A DNA stretch of 64,000 nucleotides from the NCBI RefSeq assembly GCF_050717545.1, contig NZ_JBOITN010000024.1, positions 62,001 to 126,000 on the forward strand, written 5' to 3'. This document shows positions 25,183 to 33,386 of this stretch, piece after piece (position 1 is the first letter of the stretch; every line of letters starts with the position of its first letter). A model generated the notes under the pieces. The model had not been told where the DNA came from and did no database searches. It saw nothing but the letters and a program-made list of their open reading frames with translations. Source of the DNA: Clostridium_AD sp050717545 (GTDB taxonomy: Bacteria > Bacillota > Clostridia > Clostridiales > Clostridiaceae). The position numbers and the translations under genes were made by a program.

Positions 25183-25412
25183 AATAACTAACCTCCTCTT
25201 AACTAATTTACTACGTACATGATATCATAATTGGACTGAAAAATAAAGCGTTTTTTAAAAATGGGAAATAAGTGTAAGACATTAAACAAACTATATAAGA
25301 TACAACAATATAACAATTATGTTGATTTTATTTAAAATAACTAGTTTTGCTTTTATTTTGGCTTAGAATTGTATAATTTTAGAATTTTAAACATCAAATA
25401 TACTATGAAAAT

Positions 25413-25438
25413 AAAAAACCATAGATTTTATTCTATGG
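25413..25438 (-). terminator. Minus-strand terminator
   Basis: CCATAGA/TCTATGG hairpin followed, on the minus strand, by six T. It could be a second stop for transcripts from lacZ. Confidence 0.6.
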
Positions 25439-25820
25439 AAAATTAACATGGCATTCATAATGTGTAGTTAATTATAATTGTAATATTAAATGAACTGAAT
25501 CAAATTAAATTATAGTTACAGCTAAAACTAAATTTAAATCAGTTCATTTAATACTCATGCTAGTTAGTAACCTTTAGCTGTATCTATATTAATGATGAGC
25601 TCATCTAATTAGCTGTGAGTTAATAACTATTAATAATATTATGTGTAGGATTATAAAATAATATTCAAAATAAAATAAAAAATATCAGAGTAGTTATATA
25701 AAGTTTTGGTTGATGAAATTTCAAATGGCAAAGTGAACGATCTAGTTTTTGACACTTACCAATAATGTATTTCATAATGTATACAAATTAGATTATGATC
25801 ATGTTTTCCAGATAGAACAG

Positions 25821-25859
25821 GAAAATATAAAATAGGAAGTAAACCTATTTTATATTTTC
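25821..25859. terminator. lacZ terminator hairpin
   Basis: GAAAATATAAAATAGG pairs perfectly with its complement around AAGTAAA, 35 bases beyond the lacZ stop codon. Confidence 0.65.
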
Positions 25860-25893
25860 TTTTGTAGAAAAATTGTAAACCCTCTTTTAAATT

Positions 25894-28800
25894 TTACTCA
25901 AAGGAAATAGTAAATTCCAAGATATAATTTTGTGCTTTCACTTGTTCACTCTCGACAAGCATAGTGCTCCAGCCCATATCACTTCCTATTCCGCTATGTG
26001 CAGCATCAATATGCAAATAGCTTTCATTTCTTCTTATAAGTTCATGCTCATGTTTTGCATTTTTGTAATCCTCGATGGTATTGTAGTGTACATCAAAGTG
26101 GAATGGGACTAATGCTGTAATTTTTATAATTCTCCCATTACCGTTTATTAAAGTAATCCAACGCGTTTGCTCATGTCCACCATTTTCTGAAGGAGGAATA
26201 AAGGGAAAGTGCTCACCCTCAACGCTATTTTGAAATACTCCAAGCTTTGCAGAGTGTTTTCTATCACTGTAATTTTCCACAGGTCCAAGTCCAAAGTATT
26301 CTATAGTATCAAAATGTTCAGGGATTATAAGTTCTAGTCCAACCCTTGGTAAATCTTTTAATGAAGGATCTATATTAAAAATAGTTTGTACTTTTATTTG
26401 GCCATCACCATTAACGGTGTAATTAGTTACAACAATAATTCCAAAATGATTTGCTGAAAATTTAATTTCTCTCACGACTTCAATTATAGCTTTAGTTGTT
26501 CCTAGAGGTTGAACTGAAATTTTTTTAAGTGTGGTGATAACATTCTTACTGTCAAACTCTTCCCATATTGATGACCTTCCCCAGCCATCCCCTGCATCTA
26601 TTCCTGTCAAAGGACGTGTTAAGCACTCCTTTGGCCCAAGATTTAGATATTCACAGTCATTTTTAACATGAGAAAAAATAAGCCCTGTTGTTTTGTCAAA
26701 AGAGGTAGTAAAATCACTACCAATAATTTTAATTATATCCATATGGTTTTCTATAGAAACTTTATTTTCTACTATTTTAGTTTCAGTTATCTTTTTTAAT
26801 TCATATTCATAGACACCACTTGCAAGTCTAAACTGATAGCATCCTATTTCATAGCCTGCAGTAGCGTAAGCAGATTCTTTTACATATTTTACAATGAATT
26901 CTACAGTGTATTCACAATTTGGTTTCTTATTGATGTTATCTGTGAAGGTAGCTTCTGCTGCCTCTCCTGCTTTTAAATATGGAAGCTCAAATAAACCCGT
27001 CTCTATAATGTATCCGTTTTCTCTAACTGAGAAGGTGACATCATATTGATTTGTATCCAAAACGATATTTCTATTTTTAATTGTAAAGCAGCCCATGTTT
27101 TTTTCTGAAATCCACGTATTTTCTTGGGATAGCTCTTCAAAAATGATAGGGCAATAAATTTGCTTAACTTCCAGAGCTATAGGTTTTGGTGTCAAATCTG
27201 GTAACACTATACCATTATTAGTCATGAAGCCTGGACATTCCCAGTCTACTATACTCTCGCTAAAATCGCCTCCATAACCAAAAAATTGCGTGCCATCAGA
27301 AGTTTTGGCAATTAAACATTTATCCTGCCAGTCCCAGACATAACCACCTTGAAACCTTTTGTAGTTCTCTACTAAATCATAAAATTTATACATGCCTCCA
27401 CCAGAATTTCTAATTTGATATAAGTACTCCACTAGGACAATAGGCCTTATATCTGAGGCATCGGTAAGCATTTGTAAGATGTTTTTTTGAGTGGCATACA
27501 TATTTCCTCTAACGTCAGAAATATTCTTTCCTGGTTCTCCTGCTTCATATTGGCATAAACGAGAAGGGTCATATTCCCTTATCCAACCGGCCATTCCTGC
27601 ATGGTTGGCACCTACTCCACTTTCATTTCCTAGGGACCAAGAGTAGATAGAGGGATGATTTTTATGGGTAAGTACCATTCGAATAGCTCTTTCCAAGAAA
27701 TTAGTTCCCCATGCAGGGTTATGCGATAAAGCACCAAATACTCCGTGGGTTTCTAAATTACATTCGCAAATAAGTAAAATTCCATATTCATCACATAAGT
27801 CGTACCAAATCGGATCATCTGGATAATGGCAGGTTCTAACTGAGTTTATATTAAGTCTTTTCATCAGCTTTATTTCTTCCACCATGTGTTTAAAAGTCAC
27901 ACTGCGGCCACCGTAAGCTTCATGCTCATGGCGATTTACGCCTCTTACAATTAATCTATTTCCATTTAATAATATAACACCGTCCACAATTTCAATTTTC
28001 TTAAAACCAATTTTGCAACTTTCAAAATCAACTTCCTTATTACTAGGAGAAAGTAAAGTAATGACCACTTTGTATAACGTAGGTGTCTCAGGAGTCCACT
28101 GCTTTATGTCTTCTACTTTGATGTTAAATCTTGCAGTATTGGAAGTAGGGGTCTCATAACTTCGGTAGGCACCTTGAGAGTTTATTTCAGAAATTTTACT
28201 GGACAATAAATGATTTTCAATAGTAAATACATCTAACCTAACCTTGTAATCTGCAAAACCGTTAAAACGATTTATTGTTACATCAGCTTTCACCTCTCCA
28301 AAGCCATAGTATAGATTAGGTAGGGCATCTATCTTAAAGTCAACAATTCTTGTTTTAGGTTTTGCATATAATGAAACAGAACGGAAAATTCCAGAAAGAT
28401 ACCAGTAGTCCTGATCTTCTAGATAAGTGCTTTCGGCAAAACGCATTACTTGCACAGAAATTATATTTTTACCTTGTTTTATAAAATCTGTTATGTTAAA
28501 TTCACTAGGCAATTTACTATCTTGTGAATATCCAACCTCTTTACCATTAATCCACAGATAGTATGCTGTTTCCACTCCTTTAAAATGAATAAATATTTCT
28601 GATTCTAGCCATTCTGAAGAAATATTGAATTCTCTATAGTAGCATCCAGTTGGATTTTCTTCTGGAATGTACGGAGGATTTGGTAAGCCACGAGACGCGG
28701 TCTTGGCTTTGGGATGTATGATTTGTTTATCTTTGCTGTAATAATCCCATGGTAATAATGTATTAGTGTAAATTGGGTCACCAAAACCTTGAAGTTCCCA

Positions 28801-29067
28801 GTTGCCGGGGACGTTAATATCTTTCCAGTTTTCGTGATTATAATTAGTTTCAAAGAATGATTCTGTCTTTGTTGGTTTTGTGTAATAGGCAAATTTCCAA
28901 ATTCCATCTAGAGAATTTGTCCAACTAGACAAAGTTCTATCACAACTTAGTGCTTGAGATGCATTTTCATAAGCACCCCAGGGAGCGTGAGACTCTTCTC
29001 TATTAATAGAAGTAACATTTAAATTTTTCCAATCATTTTTTGTATGAAACTTTTGAAAGTGATTCAT
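25894..29067 (-). CDS. lacZ: Beta-galactosidase, glycoside hydrolase family 2
   Basis: 1057 residues, full LacZ length, with five domains: sugar-binding N domain, immunoglobulin-like domain, TIM barrel (about 350-640), DUF4981-like and Bgal_small C-terminal domains. Visible motifs are GVNRHEHEAYGGR, acid/base Glu482 in SLGNESGVGANH, and nucleophile Glu547 in VLVEYLYQIRN. The nucleophile region departs from the common CEYAHAMGNS of LacZ, and a shift in specificity is possible. There is no signal peptide, so it acts on imported beta-galactosides. It is divergent from an AraC regulator and no transporter is adjacent. GAGGCC is its ribosome site. Confidence 0.93.
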   Translation of the reverse strand: MNHFQKFHTKNDWKNLNVTSINREESHAPWGAYENASQALSCDRTLSSWTNSLDGIWKFAYYTKPTKTESFFETNYNHENWKDINVPGNWELQGFGDPIYTNTLLPWDYYSKDKQIIHPKAKTASRGLPNPPYIPEENPTGCYYREFNISSEWLESEIFIHFKGVETAYYLWINGKEVGYSQDSKLPSEFNITDFIKQGKNIISVQVMRFAESTYLEDQDYWYLSGIFRSVSLYAKPKTRIVDFKIDALPNLYYGFGEVKADVTINRFNGFADYKVRLDVFTIENHLLSSKISEINSQGAYRSYETPTSNTARFNIKVEDIKQWTPETPTLYKVVITLLSPSNKEVDFESCKIGFKKIEIVDGVILLNGNRLIVRGVNRHEHEAYGGRSVTFKHMVEEIKLMKRLNINSVRTCHYPDDPIWYDLCDEYGILLICECNLETHGVFGALSHNPAWGTNFLERAIRMVLTHKNHPSIYSWSLGNESGVGANHAGMAGWIREYDPSRLCQYEAGEPGKNISDVRGNMYATQKNILQMLTDASDIRPIVLVEYLYQIRNSGGGMYKFYDLVENYKRFQGGYVWDWQDKCLIAKTSDGTQFFGYGGDFSESIVDWECPGFMTNNGIVLPDLTPKPIALEVKQIYCPIIFEELSQENTWISEKNMGCFTIKNRNIVLDTNQYDVTFSVRENGYIIETGLFELPYLKAGEAAEATFTDNINKKPNCEYTVEFIVKYVKESAYATAGYEIGCYQFRLASGVYEYELKKITETKIVENKVSIENHMDIIKIIGSDFTTSFDKTTGLIFSHVKNDCEYLNLGPKECLTRPLTGIDAGDGWGRSSIWEEFDSKNVITTLKKISVQPLGTTKAIIEVVREIKFSANHFGIIVVTNYTVNGDGQIKVQTIFNIDPSLKDLPRVGLELIIPEHFDTIEYFGLGPVENYSDRKHSAKLGVFQNSVEGEHFPFIPPSENGGHEQTRWITLINGNGRIIKITALVPFHFDVHYNTIEDYKNAKHEHELIRRNESYLHIDAAHSGIGSDMGWSTMLVESEQVKAQNYILEFTISFE

Positions 29068-29162
29068 ATAGGCCTCCTTTATAACTGATTAAATATATTT
29101 CTCTAAAATTAACTATAGGTTACTTAGATTATAATACTTTTAAATATAAAATAAAATTTGCA

Positions 29163-29194
29163 ATATTGCTAACATTGATATAATATATTGCTAA
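29163..29194. promoter_or_regulatory. Candidate AraC-type operator between lacZ and its regulator
   Basis: ATATTGCTAA occurs twice as a direct repeat (29163-29172, 29185-29194), 22 bp apart, i.e. about two helical turns, in the divergent promoter region. That is the usual spacing for AraC-family half-sites. Confidence 0.45.
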
Positions 29195-29323
29195 TAGAGA
29201 ATTACATTTCATTATTAATAAAGCAAGGACGAGGATTATTCTAATTACCATAAAAACAAATAAATTAATATTAAGCTAAATAGATATTATATATTTTTAA
29301 ATTGTATTAGGAGGAAATATGTT

Positions 29324-30214
29324 ATGGTGGGAAATGATGCTACAGTGGAAACTACTTCATACTATAAAAATTCGTTTTATACACCGCCGAATATAATAGA
29401 AAAAGAATCTCGAAACGTGATTTTAGGCAACCTTCTACTCACTTGGGCAGGATGTTATGAAAAAGCTTATGGTCATGTGGTAAATAATCGCATACTTAAG
29501 GATTATGTTATGATTTATTGCGTAGATGGTCAAGGTTTCCTAAGATTAGATGGAAAGCAATGGATTATAAAAAAAGGGGATTTATTTGTTTGTCCTCCTA
29601 ATATTCATCATTCATATGGTGCGAATAATAAGGATCCCTGGACTAAATATTGGATACACTTCAGAGGACAAAGTGCAAGTGCTTATATAAAGTTGCTTGG
29701 TATTTCAGATTCATCACCTGTAATTCAGTTAGGTAATAATGCTAAAATCCTATCTTGGATTCAGGATATTTTTAGAATATTAGGTATGGGTTATACCCAA
29801 AGTAATTTGATATTTGCTAGCGCTTACCTAACCAATATTTTAAGCTATATAATAAGTTTGGCTATGAACTCAGAATTAAATAAAACTGATAATATCAATG
29901 TTGAAAAGGTTATCACCTATATGCTGGATAACGTGGCTAATAATTTGACTCTGGATCAATTATCCGATTATGCAAAGGTATCTAGATTTCACTTTGTTCG
30001 TGTATTTAAAGAAAAAACAGGGTATACGCCGATGGATTATTATATTCGATTAAAAATACAAAAAGCTTGTGAGCTTTTGGAGTCTGCTGTTGATACAATA
30101 AGTATAATAAGCTCAAGTTTAGGCTTTAGTAATCCGTACTATTTTTCTACTACTTTTAAAAGGATTGTTGGACAATCTCCTAAATACTATAGGGAGATGG
30201 TTCATCATCACTAA
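29324..30214 (+). CDS. AraC-family regulator with cupin domain (likely lacZ regulator)
   Basis: 296 residues. The N-terminal cupin-like sensor (about 30-150) has GQGFLRLDGKQWIIKKGDLF and CPPNIHHSYG. The C-terminal 100 residues hold two helix-turn-helix units: LTLDQLSDYAKVSRFHFVRV then FKEKTGYTPMDYY, and SIISSSLGFSNPYYFSTTFK. AGGAGG is 9 bases before the chosen ATG; another ATG at 29319 is out of frame. It is divergent from lacZ, so control of that gene by a sugar signal is inferred. Confidence 0.92.
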   Translation: MVGNDATVETTSYYKNSFYTPPNIIEKESRNVILGNLLLTWAGCYEKAYGHVVNNRILKDYVMIYCVDGQGFLRLDGKQWIIKKGDLFVCPPNIHHSYGANNKDPWTKYWIHFRGQSASAYIKLLGISDSSPVIQLGNNAKILSWIQDIFRILGMGYTQSNLIFASAYLTNILSYIISLAMNSELNKTDNINVEKVITYMLDNVANNLTLDQLSDYAKVSRFHFVRVFKEKTGYTPMDYYIRLKIQKACELLESAVDTISIISSSLGFSNPYYFSTTFKRIVGQSPKYYREMVHHH

Positions 30215-30416
30215 TATCTAATAACCATAGATCCTTTATATAGTAATAGAAGGTTAAGAACTTAAGATAAATAAACAGAGAAAATATGGAGCAGATGTTC
30301 CTTGGAGAATTAATTATACTATAGAAAATTTAGAAGGAATAGGAGTTTTAAAAAATATAGTTTGCCTACTGGGCTAGAAGGTAAGGTGAAATCTAATTTA
30401 ACAGGGGGCAAACTAA

Positions 30417-31679
30417 ATGTACCTACAAAAGAGTAGTTTAGATGAAGAAACTTTAATAGATCATCTTAAAACCTATAACAAGGTCACAGGTATCTTATGC
30501 TTCTATATTGATGAATTCGGACAAACGATTCATTCTGAAGGAGAGCCTTGTCAGTTTTGCATTAAATTTAAAGAATTAAGTGGAGATAAATGCACATGCA
30601 ATGAGTCTCATCTTTATGCTAGTAAACAATCAGAGAAAATTGGTGAACCATATATATATTTTTGCCCTATTGGATTAGTCCATTATGCAACTTCTATAGT
30701 TATTGGGGGGGTCTTAAAAGGAGCTTTGATAGGTGGGCCTGTAAGAATGAACACCTCTGATGATTTTATGGTAGATGATTTAATAAAAAAACATAATTTC
30801 AATTTAGGAAGTAGGGAAACACTGCAAAAATATGTTAAAAATACTCCTATTGTTGAACCAGAAAAAGTTAGGTATTTGGCACAACTACTGTATATTATTT
30901 CAAAGGATATAATGTCATCTGAAAGTATTATACTTTCCGAAAGAAAGAAGTTTTATGCTGCGCAGGCGGCAATTAATGAAGAAATACAAAATGTAAAACA
31001 CAATGAATATTCTGAACATATATCAAATTACTATCCTGTAGAGCTTGAAAAAGAACTGATATCAAAAGTTAGAGTCGGCGATAAAAAAGGAGCTAAAATT
31101 ATACTAAATGAGCTCTTAGGACATGTTTTGTTCAATAATGGTAATAATATTGAAATAACTAGAGCAAGAGTATTGGAACTTATGATTGTGCTTTCTAGAG
31201 CTGCAGTTGAGGGAGGAGCTGATTTGGAAATGGTTTTTGGCCTTAATTTTAAATACTTAAACGAAGTGTCTACATTGAGCAATGTTGAGAAACTTTGTGC
31301 GTGGATAATAAAGGTTTTAGATAGATTTAGTGAATGTATGTATAACATCGAAAATGTTAACAATTTTCATATTATAAAAAAATCTATGGAGTTTATTAAT
31401 GATAATGTTAGTAATAATATATCCTTAGATAGTGTAGCGGAATATGTGTACTTAAGCCCATCATACTTTAGTAGACTATTTAAAAAAGAAATGGGAATAA
31501 ATTTTATTGATTATCTAAATAAAGTCAGGATTGAAGAAAGTAAAAAATATTTGACTGACTTGAGTAGCTCATTAAGTGATATAGCCCATAACGTGGGATT
31601 TACAGATCAGAGCTATTATACGAAAGTATTTAAGAAAATTGAAGGGATTTCTCCTGGTCAATACAGGAAGATGACTTAA
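30417..31679 (+). CDS. PocR-domain AraC-family regulator
   Basis: 420 residues. Residues 1-165 are a PocR sensor domain with the Cys set CQFCIKFKEL...CTCNESH and YFCPIGLVHYATSIVIGG, as in regulators of B12-linked pathways (PocR of propanediol/cobalamin genes). A helical linker follows, then an AraC DNA-binding domain at about 320-420 (ISLDSVAEYVYLSPSYFSRL; IAHNVGFTDQSYYTKVFKKI). It sits at the head of the corrinoid methyltransferase cluster, so I infer that it senses the methyl substrate or a cobamide and activates the cluster. Its last 29 codons are duplicated at 35891-35976. Confidence 0.9.
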   Translation: MYLQKSSLDEETLIDHLKTYNKVTGILCFYIDEFGQTIHSEGEPCQFCIKFKELSGDKCTCNESHLYASKQSEKIGEPYIYFCPIGLVHYATSIVIGGVLKGALIGGPVRMNTSDDFMVDDLIKKHNFNLGSRETLQKYVKNTPIVEPEKVRYLAQLLYIISKDIMSSESIILSERKKFYAAQAAINEEIQNVKHNEYSEHISNYYPVELEKELISKVRVGDKKGAKIILNELLGHVLFNNGNNIEITRARVLELMIVLSRAAVEGGADLEMVFGLNFKYLNEVSTLSNVEKLCAWIIKVLDRFSECMYNIENVNNFHIIKKSMEFINDNVSNNISLDSVAEYVYLSPSYFSRLFKKEMGINFIDYLNKVRIEESKKYLTDLSSSLSDIAHNVGFTDQSYYTKVFKKIEGISPGQYRKMT

Positions 31680-31727
31680 AAAAGATAAGACTATTGACAC
31701 AAATGCGTCAATAGTCTTATCTTTTTT
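31678..31727 (+). terminator. Rho-independent terminator of the PocR regulator
   Basis: AAAAAAGATAAGACTATTGAC pairs (21 bp) with its complement; the arm is 31678-31698, the other 31707-31727. In the duplicated copy near 35976 this hairpin is deleted. Confidence 0.92.
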
Positions 31728-31745
31728 AAACATTCTAGCAAAATT

Positions 31746-31795
31746 TTACTGAAAAGTATGGTTTATAATAATATATTACTAAAAAGTATCGTCTT
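31746..31795 (+). promoter_or_regulatory. Direct-repeat operator candidate, left copy
   Basis: TTACTGAAAAGTATGGTTT (from 31746) and TTACTAAAAAGTATCGTCT (from 31776) are direct repeats exactly 30 bp apart. The same pair is kept upstream of the intact corrinoid gene (35996 and 36026). Likely binding half-sites for the PocR/AraC regulator; this is inference. Confidence 0.45.
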
Positions 31796-31879
31796 TGTAC
31801 AATACACATTGCATGAAAAGGTTTATATTTATATTATATTATTAGAATGTAAAACATAAAACTTTAGGGTGAATTAATT

Positions 31880-32102
31880 ATGGATTTAAATGAATTCTTA
31901 TTATTAGTACAAAAGGGTAATACAAAAAGGTAAAAGCCTTGTTAGAATGATGCTTAAAGGTGCAGGTATTGAAGTTTATGATATTGGTGTGGACGTTTCA
32001 CCGCAGGCTTTCGCAGATAAAGCAGAAGAAGTAGGAGCAGATCACTATACCGAAGACGCTGCAACAGCTGCAGAAGTTAAAAAATTATTATTAGCAAGCT
32101 AG
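31880..32102 (+). pseudogene. Corrinoid protein pseudogene with two internal deletions
   Basis: The start, the middle and the end match the intact corrinoid gene at 36132-36764, but two blocks are missing. The first deletion fuses codon 16 of the N-terminal helical domain to the NLVRMML region just after the DLHDIG cobalamin motif, leaving an early TAA after 17 codons. The second removes most of the Rossmann domain, joining EEVGA to ADHYT. The cobalamin-binding D-x-H-x-x-G is therefore absent. Upstream sequence is nearly identical in both copies. It cannot make a functional corrinoid protein. Confidence 0.9.
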
Positions 32103-32159
32103 TTAATATAAATAAAAAAATAGTGAAGTTATACTAATATGAAGGAAGTGAGGAAAGGT

Positions 32160-33170
32160 ATGAAAAGAAATATGAAGAACTGGGTTTCAGAAATCCTAGC
32201 ATCCCAGAAAAGATTAGCGATGCCAGTTATGACTTATCCAGGGCTAGATTTTATTAATAAGAACATTATGGATGTTATAACAAATGGAAAAAATCAAGCA
32301 GAGTGTATAGAAGTTCTTGCAAAGAAATATCGTTCAGCAGCGGCTGTTACTATAATGGATCTCTCTGTTGAAGCAGAAGTATTTGGTAGTCCTATAAGAT
32401 TTACCGATGATGAAGTGCCAGCAGTTACTGCACCTATAGTAGTTGATGAAGAAACAGCTAAAGCATTAAGGGTGCCTAAAGTGGGGGAAGGGCGTACTAA
32501 CGTTTATATTAAAGCAGCAGCATTAGTTACAAACAATGTAATTGATAGACCAACTTTCGCAGGAGCAATAGGACCATTCTCACTTGCAGGAAGACTTTTT
32601 GATATGACAGAAATAATGATTCAAGCTATGATAGAACCTGATATGGTTCATATAGTTCTCGCTAAATGCACTGAGTTTTTAATAGAATATATTGGAGAAA
32701 TGAAAGCAGCAGGAGTTAACGGGTTAATACTAGCAGAACCTGCAGCAGGGTTAATTTCACCTGAAATGTGTCAAAGTTTCTCTTCTGATTATGTTAAGAA
32801 AATTGTTGATGCAGTTCAAGATGAAAATTTTATGATTATACTTCACAATTGTGGAAATACTGTAAAGCTTGTTTCTTCAATGGTTTCAACAGGTGCTATG
32901 GGTCTTCACTTTGGGAATGCTGTAGATATGGAAGAGATAATGCCACAAATTCCAGAGGATATAATTGCTTTTGGTAATATTGATCCTGCTAGAACATTTA
33001 AAAATGGAACCGTTGAAGATATGAATACATTAACTAAAGAATTATTAGAAAAAACAGCAAGATATAAAAACTTTGTTTTGTCTTCTGGTTGTGATGTTCC
33101 TCCAGGAACTCCTCTTGATAATGTGGATGCATTTTTCGATACTCTTGAAAAATTTAATAGTAGCAAGTAA
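32160..33170 (+). CDS. UroD-superfamily methyltransferase (MtaA/MtbA-like) with intact zinc site
   Basis: 336 residues from the ATG at 32160, preceded by GAGGAAAGG; an in-frame ATG 7 codons earlier has a worse site. The fold is that of uroporphyrinogen decarboxylase, but it lacks the arginines of true UroD and has the zinc ligands of corrinoid methyltransferases: His229-x-Cys231 in LHNCGNT and Cys311 in SSGCDVPPGTP. FGNIDPARTF is also conserved. It would move a methyl group between a cobamide protein and another acceptor (a thiol, tetrahydrofolate or coenzyme). It follows the corrinoid pseudogene and precedes a cobalamin riboswitch and RACo. Confidence 0.9.
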   Translation: MKRNMKNWVSEILASQKRLAMPVMTYPGLDFINKNIMDVITNGKNQAECIEVLAKKYRSAAAVTIMDLSVEAEVFGSPIRFTDDEVPAVTAPIVVDEETAKALRVPKVGEGRTNVYIKAAALVTNNVIDRPTFAGAIGPFSLAGRLFDMTEIMIQAMIEPDMVHIVLAKCTEFLIEYIGEMKAAGVNGLILAEPAAGLISPEMCQSFSSDYVKKIVDAVQDENFMIILHNCGNTVKLVSSMVSTGAMGLHFGNAVDMEEIMPQIPEDIIAFGNIDPARTFKNGTVEDMNTLTKELLEKTARYKNFVLSSGCDVPPGTPLDNVDAFFDTLEKFNSSK

Positions 33171-33174
33171 TTTT

Positions 33175-33310
33175 TGCGGTGTAAAACCGATACAGCCCCA
33201 GTTACTATAACGAAGACGAATCCCGATAACTGTTTTTTACCTAGAAGGTGGGTGACTCATAAGTCAGGAGAACTGCCTATATTAAAATTATTCTTCGGTG
33301 GGAAGGACTA
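33175..33310 (+). promoter_or_regulatory. Cobalamin riboswitch, apparently lacking its 5' part
   Basis: The B12 box AGTCAGGAGAACTGCC is at 33262-33277 and the CAGCCCC...GTTACTATAA core at 33193-33210, preceded by the P3-type hairpin CGGT-GTAAA-ACCG. A candidate L13-like hairpin (CTTCGGTGGGAAG) follows the box. What I cannot find is the upstream P1/P2 part with the usual AGGGAAT stretch: the methyltransferase stop codon ends only 5 bases before the P3 hairpin. It lies in the leader of the RACo gene. Confidence 0.75.
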
Positions 33311-33386
33311 TTGTAAAAGTATTATACTTAGATCTTATTTATAATATAATTAAAATATATATGTTATAAAAGGGAGGGTTAATATA

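Larger units (their letters stand above)
25183..25893. other. 711-bp intergenic region with hairpins
   Basis: No convincing gene. It contains: a minus-strand hairpin with T-run (25413-25438); a 70-bp structure whose arms are a perfect 15-bp inverted repeat TATTAAATGAACTGA (25484-25498/25539-25553); and the lacZ-proximal hairpin at 25821-25859. The ferredoxin promoter should lie near its left end. The rest is AT-rich without visible structure. Confidence 0.55.

Noticed and set aside
30215..30416. Possible gene remnant between the two AraC genes
   Set aside because: Short stretches look protein-like (YGADVPWRINYTIENLEGIG), but frames break quickly and I cannot name a family.
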